A stretch of DNA of 64,000 nucleotides from the NCBI RefSeq assembly GCF_039531695.1, contig NZ_BAAAQN010000046.1:43521-107520 (forward strand). The letters are read 5' to 3'. The stretch comes from Catenulispora yoronensis (GTDB lineage: Bacteria > Actinomycetota > Actinomycetes > Streptomycetales > Catenulisporaceae). The notes beneath the pieces were generated by a model, which ran no database searches, was not told the origin of the DNA, and saw only the letters and a program-made list of their open reading frames with translations. Both the position numbers and the translations under genes were made by a program. Below, in pieces: positions 7,084-15,031 of this stretch (positions are counted from its first letter, which is position 1; each line of letters opens with the position of its first letter).

Positions 7084-8511
7084 ATGAAGCAGGACAACTC
7101 CACACCACGCGTTAGCCCGTACGCCCGTATCTCGGATACGGATGAAGAGCGTGCCCCCGGTCTTGACCGGCAGTTTCGCACCGTACTGCCACTCATTGAG
7201 ACGCGTGGTGGAGTCGCCACGCGGGAGTACATCGACAACGACAAGTCAGCGTATAAGCCAGAGGTCATCCGCGATGAAGGCTTTGAACCCTGGCTTCAAG
7301 ACTTCATCGCAGGTCACAACGACGGCATCGCTGGGTGGGATCTAGATCGGATCTTCCGGCAGCCCGCTGACCTGGAACGCGTGATCAAGGCGTACTGCGA
7401 CGCCTACTTCAAGCAGAAGCGACCTAAGCCTGTGCTCTGGCTCCCCTCCATGAGCATCGACCTCACGGACGAAGACGGCCAGATGATCGCCCGGATGCTC
7501 GTGAACATCGCCAACCACTCCAGCGCCAAGACGGTGAAGCGGGTGACTAACTTCTATCGGGACGAAGCGCTGAAGGGAAACGTCTTCAGCAACTACCCGG
7601 CGTTCTATCGGAACCAGGATGGGTCGATCAACGAGAACAAGGCCACCATCACGCACAGGGCCATCGCAGATGTCTTCGCCGGTATTCGTCCGACAGCCAT
7701 CGCCGAAGAGTGGCGTGAGAAGGGCATCACGACGGCGCGCGGTGGTCGCGTGACTGGCGAAACCGTGCGCCGCATCCTGATCGCCCCAGGCATCGCTGGC
7801 CTCGTGGAGTACAAGAAAGAGCTCCAGCGCGACACCGAGGGTCAGCCGATCAAGCGCAAGGACGGTGGTCTCATTGACGTCCCTACCTGGGAAGTGCTCT
7901 GTGAACTCTTGAAGCCGAAGCCTGATCGACGTCGACCAACCAAGGCGCTCCTTAGCCCTGTCCTGCGTTGTAGTCTCTGCGGCGCCCGACTGGTTCGCGT
8001 GCGTCGGAGTGACCGCTATTTCACTTACAACTGCCAATCCAAGGACGCAGGCGGGTGCGCTGGCGTGGGCATCTCAGGCCCACGGCTCGATCAACAGATC
8101 ACGGCCTTGGTGCTGGCGTACCTCGATCAACCGATCGAGCCGACTGAACCTGAAGCTACTCCCGATACCTCCCGTCTTGACGAGGTGACGGCGAAGATTG
8201 CTGAACTCATGACGGCGTACCGAGCTGGTGAGATGTCGGGCTCCATCGTGTTCCCCTCGATCAAGGAGCTTGAGGACGAACAGAAGAAGCTGCGCTCCCA
8301 GATGGCGCAGCAGGTACGGAAGATGAAGCAGGTCATGTCAGTGGCCGAGGAGTGGCCGACGCTTGCGTTTGAGCGGAAGCAAGCAATCATCCGGGAACTC
8401 TTCGAGGCGATAGTTATAGCTCCTGCTGTAGGGGTGCGCGAAAAAGGCCGTCAGATGACATACAATGAGGGCCGCGTGACTCCCGTGTGGCGTCAGCCGT
8501 TTAGTAGCTGA
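7084..8511 (+). CDS. int: Large serine recombinase (site-specific integrase)
   Basis: A 475-residue recombinase. The resolvase-type catalytic domain begins with VSPYARISDTDEE, where Ser17 is the predicted nucleophile and Arg15 belongs to the active site, followed by GWDLDRIFRQPADLERV. A recombinase domain (ADVFAGIRPTAIAEEWREKGITTARGGRVTGETVRRIL) and a zinc-ribbon with CSLC and a later pair of cysteines (YNCQSKDAGGC) follow. A C-terminal coiled coil (EDEQKKLRSQMAQQVRKMKQ) is typical of large serine integrases. It sits 62 bp inside the left junction, the normal location for an integrase next to its attachment site. Confidence 0.95.
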   Translation: MKQDNSTPRVSPYARISDTDEERAPGLDRQFRTVLPLIETRGGVATREYIDNDKSAYKPEVIRDEGFEPWLQDFIAGHNDGIAGWDLDRIFRQPADLERVIKAYCDAYFKQKRPKPVLWLPSMSIDLTDEDGQMIARMLVNIANHSSAKTVKRVTNFYRDEALKGNVFSNYPAFYRNQDGSINENKATITHRAIADVFAGIRPTAIAEEWREKGITTARGGRVTGETVRRILIAPGIAGLVEYKKELQRDTEGQPIKRKDGGLIDVPTWEVLCELLKPKPDRRRPTKALLSPVLRCSLCGARLVRVRRSDRYFTYNCQSKDAGGCAGVGISGPRLDQQITALVLAYLDQPIEPTEPEATPDTSRLDEVTAKIAELMTAYRAGEMSGSIVFPSIKELEDEQKKLRSQMAQQVRKMKQVMSVAEEWPTLAFERKQAIIRELFEAIVIAPAVGVREKGRQMTYNEGRVTPVWRQPFSS

Positions 8512-8654
8512 CGAACTTTAGCTAGACGACTCTTCGTCGGTTTCGGCGCACGGGCAAGCTGCTTTGCAATCCAGTCCCGCTCTTTAACGAGGGCGGGACT
8601 TTTGGTTTGCCGCTGCTCGGCTGGCGATAGTGTCGGGGCTTGTTTGACGGTCAT
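8493..8654 (-). CDS. 53-residue basic protein antisense to the integrase end; candidate directionality factor
   Basis: An open frame from ATG at 8654 to TGA at 8493, starting MTVKQAPTLSPAEQRQTKSP and ending with VRQLLNG. It is rich in Lys, Arg and Gln, and its second half is strongly basic. The 3' end overlaps the integrase stop by 19 bp. A TATAAT box ends about nine bases before the ATG, so the message would be almost leaderless. Small basic proteins beside serine integrases are often recombination directionality factors; that role is inferred from position and size only. The frame contains the inverted repeat at 8573-8600. Confidence 0.5.
   Translation of the reverse strand: MTVKQAPTLSPAEQRQTKSPALVKERDWIAKQLARAPKPTKSRLAKVRQLLNG
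8573..8603 (+). terminator. Possible intrinsic terminator after the integrase
   Basis: AGTCCCGC (8573-8580) pairs with GCGGGACT (8593-8600) and is followed by a short T run. It is 60 bp past the integrase stop, but it is also inside the antisense 53-residue frame. Confidence 0.5.
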
Positions 8655-8807
8655 AATCTATGGCCAATTATATTACAGGCCGGCCGGTAAGTCATCGGCT
8701 ATTGCGAACGTTGCCAATTCCACCATATCCACCTACGCATGTTGTGTGTAATTAATAAAGAGTGGCCGTGGATCATCGGCCGAAAAATCGAGCAGTGGAG
8801 CAGAAAG

Positions 8808-9128
8808 ATGGCAATCGTTTCGCGCAAGGTGTCCGACCTGAGTAATCAGGACGGCGCCGATCACGAGTTCGCTACTGTCGTCGTACGGCAGCATCCCGAA
8901 CTCGACCAGCCGAAAGCTTTGGACGTGCTGGCCTCCGAGGTCGAGGCGTTCAAGGAAATCGGCGACCTGGTGGTGTTGGAGGTGAGTCTGCCGACCGGCC
9001 ACACCAAGAACATCGCCATGAAGCTGGCCGACTTCAACAAGCTGGCCCCGAACATGGGTGAAGTTCTCAAGAACGCTCGTGGCACGAGGGGACGGCTGCC
9101 CGGTACCCGCATCGGGAACGGCGGGTAA
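8808..9128 (+). CDS. Unknown 106-residue element protein
   Basis: The protein begins MAIVSRKVSDLSNQDGADHE and contains LVVLEVSLPTGHTKNIAMKL followed by a helix and a basic tail (NARGTRGRLPGTR). I do not recognise the family. The strand-strand-helix pattern plus basic tail might suit a small nucleic-acid-binding protein, but this is weak. Start ATG at 8808 is chosen over an upstream ATG at 8739 because of the purine-rich GTGGAGCAGAAAG before it. It stands alone between the integrase and the membrane-protein pair. Confidence 0.6.
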   Translation: MAIVSRKVSDLSNQDGADHEFATVVVRQHPELDQPKALDVLASEVEAFKEIGDLVVLEVSLPTGHTKNIAMKLADFNKLAPNMGEVLKNARGTRGRLPGTRIGNGG

Positions 9129-9249
9129 TCCCTCAATCTCCGCTTCCTGCCAACGCTCCCGGTAGTTGAGACGGAAACACCCTCGTCCTGGTAGCTCCTA
9201 GAGGGCTGTCGGGGCGGGGGCTTTTACCTATTCGACTTCTAGAGCTGAC

Positions 9250-9852
9250 TTATTGGTCTGCCTGCATAGTCGTCAGCGCCTGCTTGAAAGATGCAAGTAG
9301 CGAGACCTCAGTAGCCTGATCATCAGAGTTCTTGGCGCATGGTGACTGGGGAGACGTGTATACAAAGTAGTTAGTTCCCACTTGGAAGACCGTCGTGTTG
9401 TCGACTTTCAGCGTTCCGCCGTCCGGCATAGCTAAGCTCTTCCTCTCAGTGATTAAACCGAAAGCAGGCTCATTTTTGAGATCGCACCAACCAGGCTTAT
9501 TCAGCATTGTATTCGAGGATATTTTAGCCATAGGGGTAGCCGGATAAGACGTGTCATAAAGATAGACCGCATCCTTAATATCGTCACTTAGCTTAATCTT
9601 AATACCCATCTCTTTGATGTCGAGGTAGGTTGCTGCGGGAGCGGGTTGCGTCGTCGGCGTTGTTGTTGGAGTTGGGGTCGTTTGAGTCGATTGCTTCTTC
9701 TGTAGATCAGCTATCTGATTGTTCTTGTTGATGATGTCAGCTGAGAGCACGTGGTTTTGCTGTGCGAAGTAGATAGATAAGCCAAACCCAACAACGGCCA
9801 CCAGGGCAAGAACGGTGAAGCTAAGCAACCTTAACGCGCCTCGGTGGCCCAT
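9250..9852 (-). CDS. Membrane-anchored coiled-coil protein, paralogue of its upstream neighbour
   Basis: A 200-residue protein: short cytoplasmic N terminus, one transmembrane helix (LLSFTVLALVAVVGFGLSIYF), a coiled-coil stub (NKNNQIADLQKKQ), a Thr/Pro linker, and an extracytoplasmic domain with two well-separated cysteines (WCDLK and SPCAKN). No known domain recognised. It follows the gene at 9855 with two bases between them, so they are co-transcribed, and the two share the same N-terminal architecture. Base composition is strikingly AT-rich for this genome. Confidence 0.7.
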   Translation of the reverse strand: MGHRGALRLLSFTVLALVAVVGFGLSIYFAQQNHVLSADIINKNNQIADLQKKQSTQTTPTPTTTPTTQPAPAATYLDIKEMGIKIKLSDDIKDAVYLYDTSYPATPMAKISSNTMLNKPGWCDLKNEPAFGLITERKSLAMPDGGTLKVDNTTVFQVGTNYFVYTSPQSPCAKNSDDQATEVSLLASFKQALTTMQADQ

Positions 9853-9854
9853 AC

Positions 9855-10613
9855 CTAGTAACTCAAAGACTTAATGATAAGAAGTGCGTCGTTGTAGGAG
9901 CTATCGGATTGGAAATCACTCACAGGCTTAATGATGGCATGGCTAGATGCGTCGTAGTAGGCCATTGAGATTACAGTGTAGGTCTTGCCGCTTGATGAAC
10001 TCGTGTTCTTTCCAGTCGGCCACGTGGCATAACGTGTTGACGTAGTACCTACAATACCCTCGCTTGTAGTCGATGAATTCGTTGGAGCACCATACGTGCC
10101 GAAGCCGAGAAAGTAGTTACCACCGAGCGTTGTAATTGGTGTAGCTAAAACTTCACCATTGCCGTATGGGCCGTCACCAAGACCGCTTACGCCTGTATCG
10201 ATAGTCACTGTCAAACCAGTAGGGCTTGATAGTTTCACTTGATCTGATCCTGGCGTGATATTGCCAGTGGTGCCGTTAGGCGTACTCGTATTTGTCAGCT
10301 TCCATGTCGACGGGTACTTAAAAGTAGCCTTCTCATAATTCAACGTTGCACTCTGCCAACCCGCATAAGGATCAGCTGGTGGGGTTGGCGTCGTCTTCGC
10401 TGGAGGCGTCTGTTGCTTTTGCAGGGTTGCTATCTGGTTGTTCTTGTTGGTGACGTCGTTAGATAGCTGGCGGTTCTGCATCCAGGCATAGATCGAGTAA
10501 CCGATACTGGCTACGGCTACAAGCGCCAGAACGACGAGCAACGTTGTCTTCAAAGTGCTGCGGTTACTTGAACCGTCTTGCTTCAGTGGGTTATGGAGTG
10601 GTGCTTCATTCAT
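9855..10613 (-). CDS. Membrane-anchored protein with PsbP-like extracytoplasmic domain
   Basis: A 252-residue protein with one N-terminal transmembrane helix (TTLLVVLALVAVASIGYSIYAW), coiled-coil stub NKNNQIATLQKQ, a Pro/Thr linker, and an outer domain beginning YEKATFKYPSTWKLTNTS, the usual opening of PsbP-like folds. The rest is Ser/Thr/Gly-rich. The TM-coil-linker module is the same as in the downstream gene, suggesting tandem duplication with swapped outer domains. The role is unknown; a cell-surface or envelope function is inferred. Composition is much lower in G+C than the host, a sign of recent transfer. Confidence 0.7.
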   Translation of the reverse strand: MNEAPLHNPLKQDGSSNRSTLKTTLLVVLALVAVASIGYSIYAWMQNRQLSNDVTNKNNQIATLQKQQTPPAKTTPTPPADPYAGWQSATLNYEKATFKYPSTWKLTNTSTPNGTTGNITPGSDQVKLSSPTGLTVTIDTGVSGLGDGPYGNGEVLATPITTLGGNYFLGFGTYGAPTNSSTTSEGIVGTTSTRYATWPTGKNTSSSSGKTYTVISMAYYDASSHAIIKPVSDFQSDSSYNDALLIIKSLSY

Positions 10614-10801
10614 ACTTCTCTGAAGAATAGCATAAAACGGATAGAAATCAATATCTAGGCCGAGCGCTGGCTAGTTCATAATTCTCATGCTTTGGATTTT
10701 GAATCAATTGTTTTAAAGTAATCCACCAGACACGTCTCTTTGCTAATCACGAAGGGTTTCGGCATTCCGCCGCGCGTCCCCCACTAGCATCCGGGGAAAG
10801 G

Positions 10802-12490
10802 GTGAGAACCTTGGCAATCAGAAAAACCGGAAGGCGGACGCGCTTGCGTATGTTCATCTTCCGCAAGACGACGGGCTTGGTGCTTGCCTCCTTGCTGCTT
10901 TCGCTCGTTGGAGTGATGGGCAGCTCGGGGACGGCGTACGCCTACGACATCACCTGCGGCGCCTACGGCCAAACGCCGAGTTTCGCATGCGTCAGCTACA
11001 CGGGCTACACCGGTCAGCAACCGTGGGGCTACCCCGTGGATGCCAACGGTCACAACTGCACCAACTATGTGACCTACAGGCTCTGGCAGAACGGTGTAAC
11101 AAATCCCGGCAACCTTGGCAATGCCATGGACTGGGATGAGAACGCTACGGCCTACGGCATCCCAGTCAATAACACGGCCGCCACAGGTGCGGTTGCTGTT
11201 TGGGAAGCATATTCCGGGCCTGCGCTTGAAACCGGCCATGTCGCATACGTCGAGGCGGTGACTTCCACCTACATCGACATCAGCGAGGACAACTATGGCG
11301 GAACAACGATGAAGAAGCGGTTCTATGTCGGTCAATCCGGCTGGCCGGACCACTTCATCCACTTCAAGGACGTGCCCAGTACACCGCCACCTCCGCCCCC
11401 ACCTCCCACAACCCTGAACGGTTCCGTCGTTCCCATGGCGGGCCACTGGTGGTCGGGAGACAGCGGCCAGGATTTCGCCTATGTCACGAAGAACGCAGAT
11501 AATGGGTTCTCCGTGGCGATTCAGGAACAGACCTCAGCAGGTCTGCAATGGAAGGGTGTGGTGTGGACTGAACCCGGTTCGTCCGGGGTGCAGTTCAACA
11601 ACACGCTGTTCATTCCGGTGGATGTCAACAACGACGGGCTGCTTGACCTGTACTACGCCACGTCGGCCGACTGGTCACAGCCCGGTTTCACCATCGGGTA
11701 CATGCAGAACACCGGCAGTGGTCTCACCTACGGTGGCACCAAGCAGACCTTCTCCAACTTGGCCCTGAACGATGTCAAGTTCCTGGCCGGGAAGTGGTCG
11801 TCCAACGGTGGGCCTGCGTTCGCCTACGTCACGAAGAACAGTGACAATGGTTTCAGCGTCGCGACCTTCGCGGCAGACTCGTCAGGTAACCTGTCGTGGC
11901 AAGGAGTGAAATGGACTGAGCCCGGTTCATCCGGGGTGCAGTTCAACAACACCACCTTCACTCCCATCGACGCGACGGGAAGTGGTGTGGACGATCTGCT
12001 CTACTCCAGCTCCACCAATCCGAGTAGTCCCGGCTTCTCGACTGGAGAGATGGCGAACGACGGAACCAACCCCTTCACGTGGGCGGGTACCAAGATGACT
12101 CAATCCAGCTTGGCACTCAACCAGGTTCGGTTCATCCCGGCTCATTGGGATGGCCCGGGACGAGAGGCATTCGCCTACGTCAGCCAGCGTCCTGACGGTG
12201 GTTTCGACATGGCGGTTGAAGGCTTCGACTCGTCGGGCAACGGGAGTTGGCAAGGCATTTGGTTTAGTGCTCCCAACGTTCCGTACGCGTCAACCGTGCT
12301 CGTTCCTGCTGACACCAGAGGCAATGGCTATACGGATCTGTATTACGCTACCGTTTCAAACGGTGGCAGTGGGTTCGATACGGCCGTGGCGTACAACTAC
12401 GGCAACAACTCGGGATTGACCTACGGCGGACAGCAGTGGGATCAGACGGGTCTGGCACTCAACCAGACAGTCTTCCTGCCGCAGTTCTAG
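10802..12490 (+). CDS. Secreted CHAP-domain amidase with three FG-GAP/VCBS-like repeats
   Basis: An exported protein of about 562 residues. A basic N region and hydrophobic core end in GTAYA, a plausible signal-peptidase site. The CHAP domain (about residues 65-190) has the catalytic cysteine in GHNCTNYVTYRLW (Cys86) and histidine in TGHVAYVEAV (His146), followed by SEDNYGG, so it should cut peptidoglycan peptides. A polyproline linker leads to three repeats of about 95 residues with the pattern FAYVTKNxDNGFSVA, WTEPGSSGVQFNNT and DLYYATS, resembling integrin-like propeller blades. Start GTG at 10802 or ATG at 10850 cannot be separated. It could open the wall for conjugation or attack neighbours. 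Confidence 0.8.
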   Translation: MRTLAIRKTGRRTRLRMFIFRKTTGLVLASLLLSLVGVMGSSGTAYAYDITCGAYGQTPSFACVSYTGYTGQQPWGYPVDANGHNCTNYVTYRLWQNGVTNPGNLGNAMDWDENATAYGIPVNNTAATGAVAVWEAYSGPALETGHVAYVEAVTSTYIDISEDNYGGTTMKKRFYVGQSGWPDHFIHFKDVPSTPPPPPPPPTTLNGSVVPMAGHWWSGDSGQDFAYVTKNADNGFSVAIQEQTSAGLQWKGVVWTEPGSSGVQFNNTLFIPVDVNNDGLLDLYYATSADWSQPGFTIGYMQNTGSGLTYGGTKQTFSNLALNDVKFLAGKWSSNGGPAFAYVTKNSDNGFSVATFAADSSGNLSWQGVKWTEPGSSGVQFNNTTFTPIDATGSGVDDLLYSSSTNPSSPGFSTGEMANDGTNPFTWAGTKMTQSSLALNQVRFIPAHWDGPGREAFAYVSQRPDGGFDMAVEGFDSSGNGSWQGIWFSAPNVPYASTVLVPADTRGNGYTDLYYATVSNGGSGFDTAVAYNYGNNSGLTYGGQQWDQTGLALNQTVFLPQF

Positions 12491-12508
12491 CGACCACGCT
12501 GAGCACCC

Positions 12509-12661
12509 GTGAGTGAATACCCTCAACAGATGGCGCGGCTGGCCGGGCGATACGTCGCCGCCAGCGACGACGCCTGGCTAGCAAGCCACAACTTAGAAGA
12601 CTCGCTCCTTTTACGGAGCTTGAGGCGACGAAACCTGCTCGGTGGGAGCAGGCTTTTTTAA
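12509..12661 (+). CDS. Possible 50-residue peptide ending in the terminator
   Basis: A frame from GTG at 12509 reads MSEYPQQMARLAGRYVAASD and ends with GGSRLF and a TAA inside the T run of the terminator. The N-terminal half looks protein-like, but no ribosome site is obvious. It could be chance. Confidence 0.25.
   Translation: MSEYPQQMARLAGRYVAASDDAWLASHNLEDSLLLRSLRRRNLLGGSRLF
12634..12660 (+). terminator. Intrinsic terminator downstream of the CHAP gene
   Basis: CCTGCTC-GGTGG-GAGCAGG forms a perfect 7-bp stem followed by C and six T residues. Confidence 0.85.
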
Positions 12662-12936
12662 TGCCCGAAGCACGGGTCTCGCGTGGATGGTAGAAGCGGC
12701 CGATCTACCTCGCGCCGGCGGCGAGGGCTTGAAGACAGCGACTAAGCGTGTCCGCGGAGCTGACTGAGTCCTACTAGAACACAATTTATTCAACATGGCA
12801 TAATATGCATCTCAACAGGGGTCATCCTGCTCGATTGTTGCCCTTGACATGGCCCGTTCCCATAGATTGCACCACTCTACCCCTGTTAGCTAACGTCGTA
12901 AAATATAGGTTGTGCGACCCATGATCCCAGTAGATA

Positions 12937-13464
12937 TTATCGCAAATCGCGCCAATCTCTACTCTTCACCTCGAACTTAACGCTAAATGATGGGTTCTGT
13001 TCCATGAAGATCTCGATATCACGAAGGATCTGATTAAGATTAATCCGAGGCTCCTCCCGATCGTAATAAGCATCTACAGTAGGGCCAATCGACTGCCGCC
13101 CTTGTTTCGCATTCTCTGCCATGATGCGTAGCCAGTCCACCAGTTCCGGCATAGAGGTGTTACCTTGAGCCTTGCGGTAGAGACTGCTGTATAGCCCGGT
13201 CGCTTCGTATCCACGGTGATTTTCGTAGCACACATAAGCCTTGCCGTATCGGGCTGGCACTTTGGACCATGGTAGATTGTTGGCCAGCTTGAAGCGAACG
13301 CCATTGAAAGAGCGTCGCTTCGCCTCCAGCTCTTTGATATTTCGCCCATTTCCTCTAGGGCGCACACCAAGGATGGATACAAGATACCTCCACTCATTAT
13401 CAGTAAGGTCGCTGGGAGCCGACGCGACGGGCACGGACTCTTCAGGGCTTAACTGACCACTCAT
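12937..13464 (-). CDS. IS5-transposase-N-terminal-like (DUF4096-like) DNA-binding protein in the partition operon
   Basis: A 175-residue protein. Residues about 18-95 read DLTDNEWRYLVSILGVRPRG, then FNGVRFKLANNLPWSKVPARYGKAYVCYENHRGYEATGLYSSLYRKAQ, closely following the pattern of the N-terminal helical domain of IS5-family transposases (LTDxxW, GxxWxxLPxRYG). No DDE catalytic domain follows; the rest is a different helical region. The start overlaps the stop of the ribbon-helix-helix gene by 4 bp. It is therefore the third gene of a parA operon and may be a transposase-derived DNA-binding accessory. No terminal repeats flank it. Confidence 0.6.
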   Translation of the reverse strand: MSGQLSPEESVPVASAPSDLTDNEWRYLVSILGVRPRGNGRNIKELEAKRRSFNGVRFKLANNLPWSKVPARYGKAYVCYENHRGYEATGLYSSLYRKAQGNTSMPELVDWLRIMAENAKQGRQSIGPTVDAYYDREEPRINLNQILRDIEIFMEQNPSFSVKFEVKSRDWRDLR

Positions 13465-13868
13465 TTGCGCTTGTACTGCTTCCCGTAGCGCCGCGTGACG
13501 TACTCCTCTAAAGCGTCCTCGATGACCTGCCAGGGCTTGCGTTCCTCGACGTAGGCGAGATCTCGTAGTTGCTTGTGGCGTGACGGGTACATGTGGAAGC
13601 CCCGGTTTACGGGCGCTTCGTTGGTGTCCACGGTCGCCAGGCGAACAGGCGCCATCTCTTGCGCGGTAGGTACGGCCGACTCATCGGGCACCGCGGTACG
13701 CGGATGGTCGCTGGTTTCTACCTGTTGTGGTGCGGCTGTTGATTGAGCTGGAGCTACGGGCTCGGCCGGCGTCGGTTTAGGTGCCTCGGGATCAACTTGC
13801 GGGATGGCGACGCGAGGTGTACTCGCCTTCCGCTCGCTCAACTGCTTCTTGAAGTCTCTACTTGCCAT
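13461..13868 (-). CDS. parB: Ribbon-helix-helix centromere-binding partner of ParA (ParB/ParG type)
   Basis: A 135-residue protein with a disordered Pro/Ala/Thr-rich N-terminal two-thirds and a C-terminal domain RGFHMYPSRHKQLRDLAYVE-ERKPWQVIEDALEEYVTRRYGK that fits a ribbon-helix-helix DNA-binding fold. The flexible region before it would hold the arginine-finger-type ParA-stimulating segment found in ParG-like proteins (inference). It overlaps the parA stop by 11 bp and the next gene by 4 bp, so the three genes form one transcription unit. Classical ParB sequence motifs are absent. Confidence 0.7.
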   Translation of the reverse strand: MASRDFKKQLSERKASTPRVAIPQVDPEAPKPTPAEPVAPAQSTAAPQQVETSDHPRTAVPDESAVPTAQEMAPVRLATVDTNEAPVNRGFHMYPSRHKQLRDLAYVEERKPWQVIEDALEEYVTRRYGKQYKRK

Positions 13869-14640
13869 TGCTCAGGATCTCCGCGACCCGCTTATACCCT
13901 TGTGCGGCTGGGCTCTCCGGGTCATAGAGCACTACCGGTTGATTCAGTTGCTCGGCTTCATCGACGGCTGTGGACTCCACGATGAGCTGAGGGATCACGA
14001 GGTCGCTGTACGCGTCGCCTATCCCGTCGAAGACGGCTGCGGCCGCGTTGGTGCGCTTGAAACGCGTCACCAAGATGCCCCGAAGCCGAAGGGCTGGGTT
14101 GTAGCTCCCTACCGCGCGCTCGTACGCCTCGATGGTGCGAGCCAGGCCGTCAGCGCTGTACGCGCTCGCCGCTGCTGGGATCACCAGCTCGTCGGCCGCC
14201 GCTAGGGCGTTGATAGTCATGTAGTTCATGCTCGGCGGGGTGTCCATGATGATGAAGTCATAGCGGTCATCCAGCTCAGCCAAGAGACCCTTGAGCGCCA
14301 TGATTGGGTCGGGCGCTGTCGGGTCGGCCCCTCGAAGCGTCGCCATACCGGTTTCGGTGCGCGAGAGCTCTGGATGCCCTGCAATCAGATGTAGGCCGTC
14401 AACGTCAGTGGTGAGGACGGCCGAAGCGGGCGCAATCTCGGTGCTGACGAACAGATCGTTGAGGGTCACTGGTACCTGTGCCGGATCGACACCTAAGCCC
14501 TTGGTCGCGTTGGCTTGCTCGTCCAGGTCAACCAGGAGGGTTGTCTTCCCTGCCTGCGCCAGAGCTGCCGCAAGGTTCTTAGCGGTGGTTGTCTTCCCTA
14601 CCCCTCCTTTATGGATGGCGATTGCTATCTTTTTGGCCAT
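13858..14640 (-). CDS. parA: ParA-family partition ATPase
   Basis: A 260-residue deviant-Walker ATPase: IAIAIHKGGVGKTTTAKNLA at the N terminus, TLLVDLDEQANATKGLG, the Walker B DFIIMDTPPSMNYMT, and LVIPAAASAYSADGL. It lacks an N-terminal helix-turn-helix, so it is the short type Ib, in which the small partner protein acts as repressor. It should position excised copies of the element at cell division. Its promoter and the candidate centromere are in the repeat-rich spacer upstream. Ribosome site AGGAGAA lies about eleven bases before the ATG. Confidence 0.92.
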   Translation of the reverse strand: MAKKIAIAIHKGGVGKTTTAKNLAAALAQAGKTTLLVDLDEQANATKGLGVDPAQVPVTLNDLFVSTEIAPASAVLTTDVDGLHLIAGHPELSRTETGMATLRGADPTAPDPIMALKGLLAELDDRYDFIIMDTPPSMNYMTINALAAADELVIPAAASAYSADGLARTIEAYERAVGSYNPALRLRGILVTRFKRTNAAAAVFDGIGDAYSDLVIPQLIVESTAVDEAEQLNQPVVLYDPESPAAQGYKRVAEILSNGK

Positions 14641-14827
14641 TATTCATTTATTCTCCTGCACTCAAATTAACACGCGCGAACCTAAGCGTGCAATAGTCAA
14701 CGCGCTCACTCATGCTTGAATCATTATTCTCACGCGTGAGTGCGTTAGAACGTTAGAGCATGAGAATGTGCGTGCAAATGCTTGTATTCTCACGCTCTAA
14801 TGCATTAGAATAAGAGAGTAAGAGGAA
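14641..14827. promoter_or_regulatory. Candidate centromere/operator with iterated repeats
   Basis: The divergent spacer carries two direct repeats exactly 60 bp apart, at 14725-14750 and 14785-14810, both TATTCTCACGC-n7-GC-R-TTAGAA. An inverted copy lies between them (14751-14767, whose complement is ATTCTCATGCTCTAACG). More partial copies lie on the parA side. Repeats of this type before a type Ib parA are typical centromeres that double as operators. They could also be replication iterons. Confidence 0.65.
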
Positions 14828-14833
14828 ATGCGA

Positions 14834-15031
14834 ATGGAAAAGAACGCGGCAATTATCTCACCAGATTTCGTGAGTCAGCTCTCTAAGGTCTTCGTGACCG
14901 AGCGGCTAGGGATCAGGCCAGAGCAACACCAACTGACGTCAGAGGCGACATGGGTACGTCTCGCCGAGCGTCTACTTAACACGCCTGCACCGAAGACGCG
15001 CAGGATTAACAAGAGGAGGGGAAAGCGATGA
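14834..15031 (+). CDS. Small basic-tailed protein, first gene divergent from parA
   Basis: A 65-residue protein (MEKNAAIISPDFVSQLSKVF at its start) ending in a strongly basic tail KTRRINKRRGKR that suggests contact with nucleic acid. No family recognised. The ATG at 14834 has AAGAGG eight bases upstream; an ATG at 14828 is too close. The stop overlaps the next start by 4 bp. Confidence 0.55.
   Translation: MEKNAAIISPDFVSQLSKVFVTERLGIRPEQHQLTSEATWVRLAERLLNTPAPKTRRINKRRGKR

Larger units (their letters stand above)
12491..12936. other. Spacer after the CHAP gene
   Basis: The stretch holds a weak 50-codon frame and a clear terminator at 12634-12660. The following 275 bp to 12936 show nothing recognisable except an AT-rich segment around 12780-12960. 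Confidence 0.5.

Noticed and set aside
12937..13464. Intact IS5-family insertion sequence
   Set aside because: No DDE domain, no terminal inverted repeats and the gene is coupled within the partition operon.
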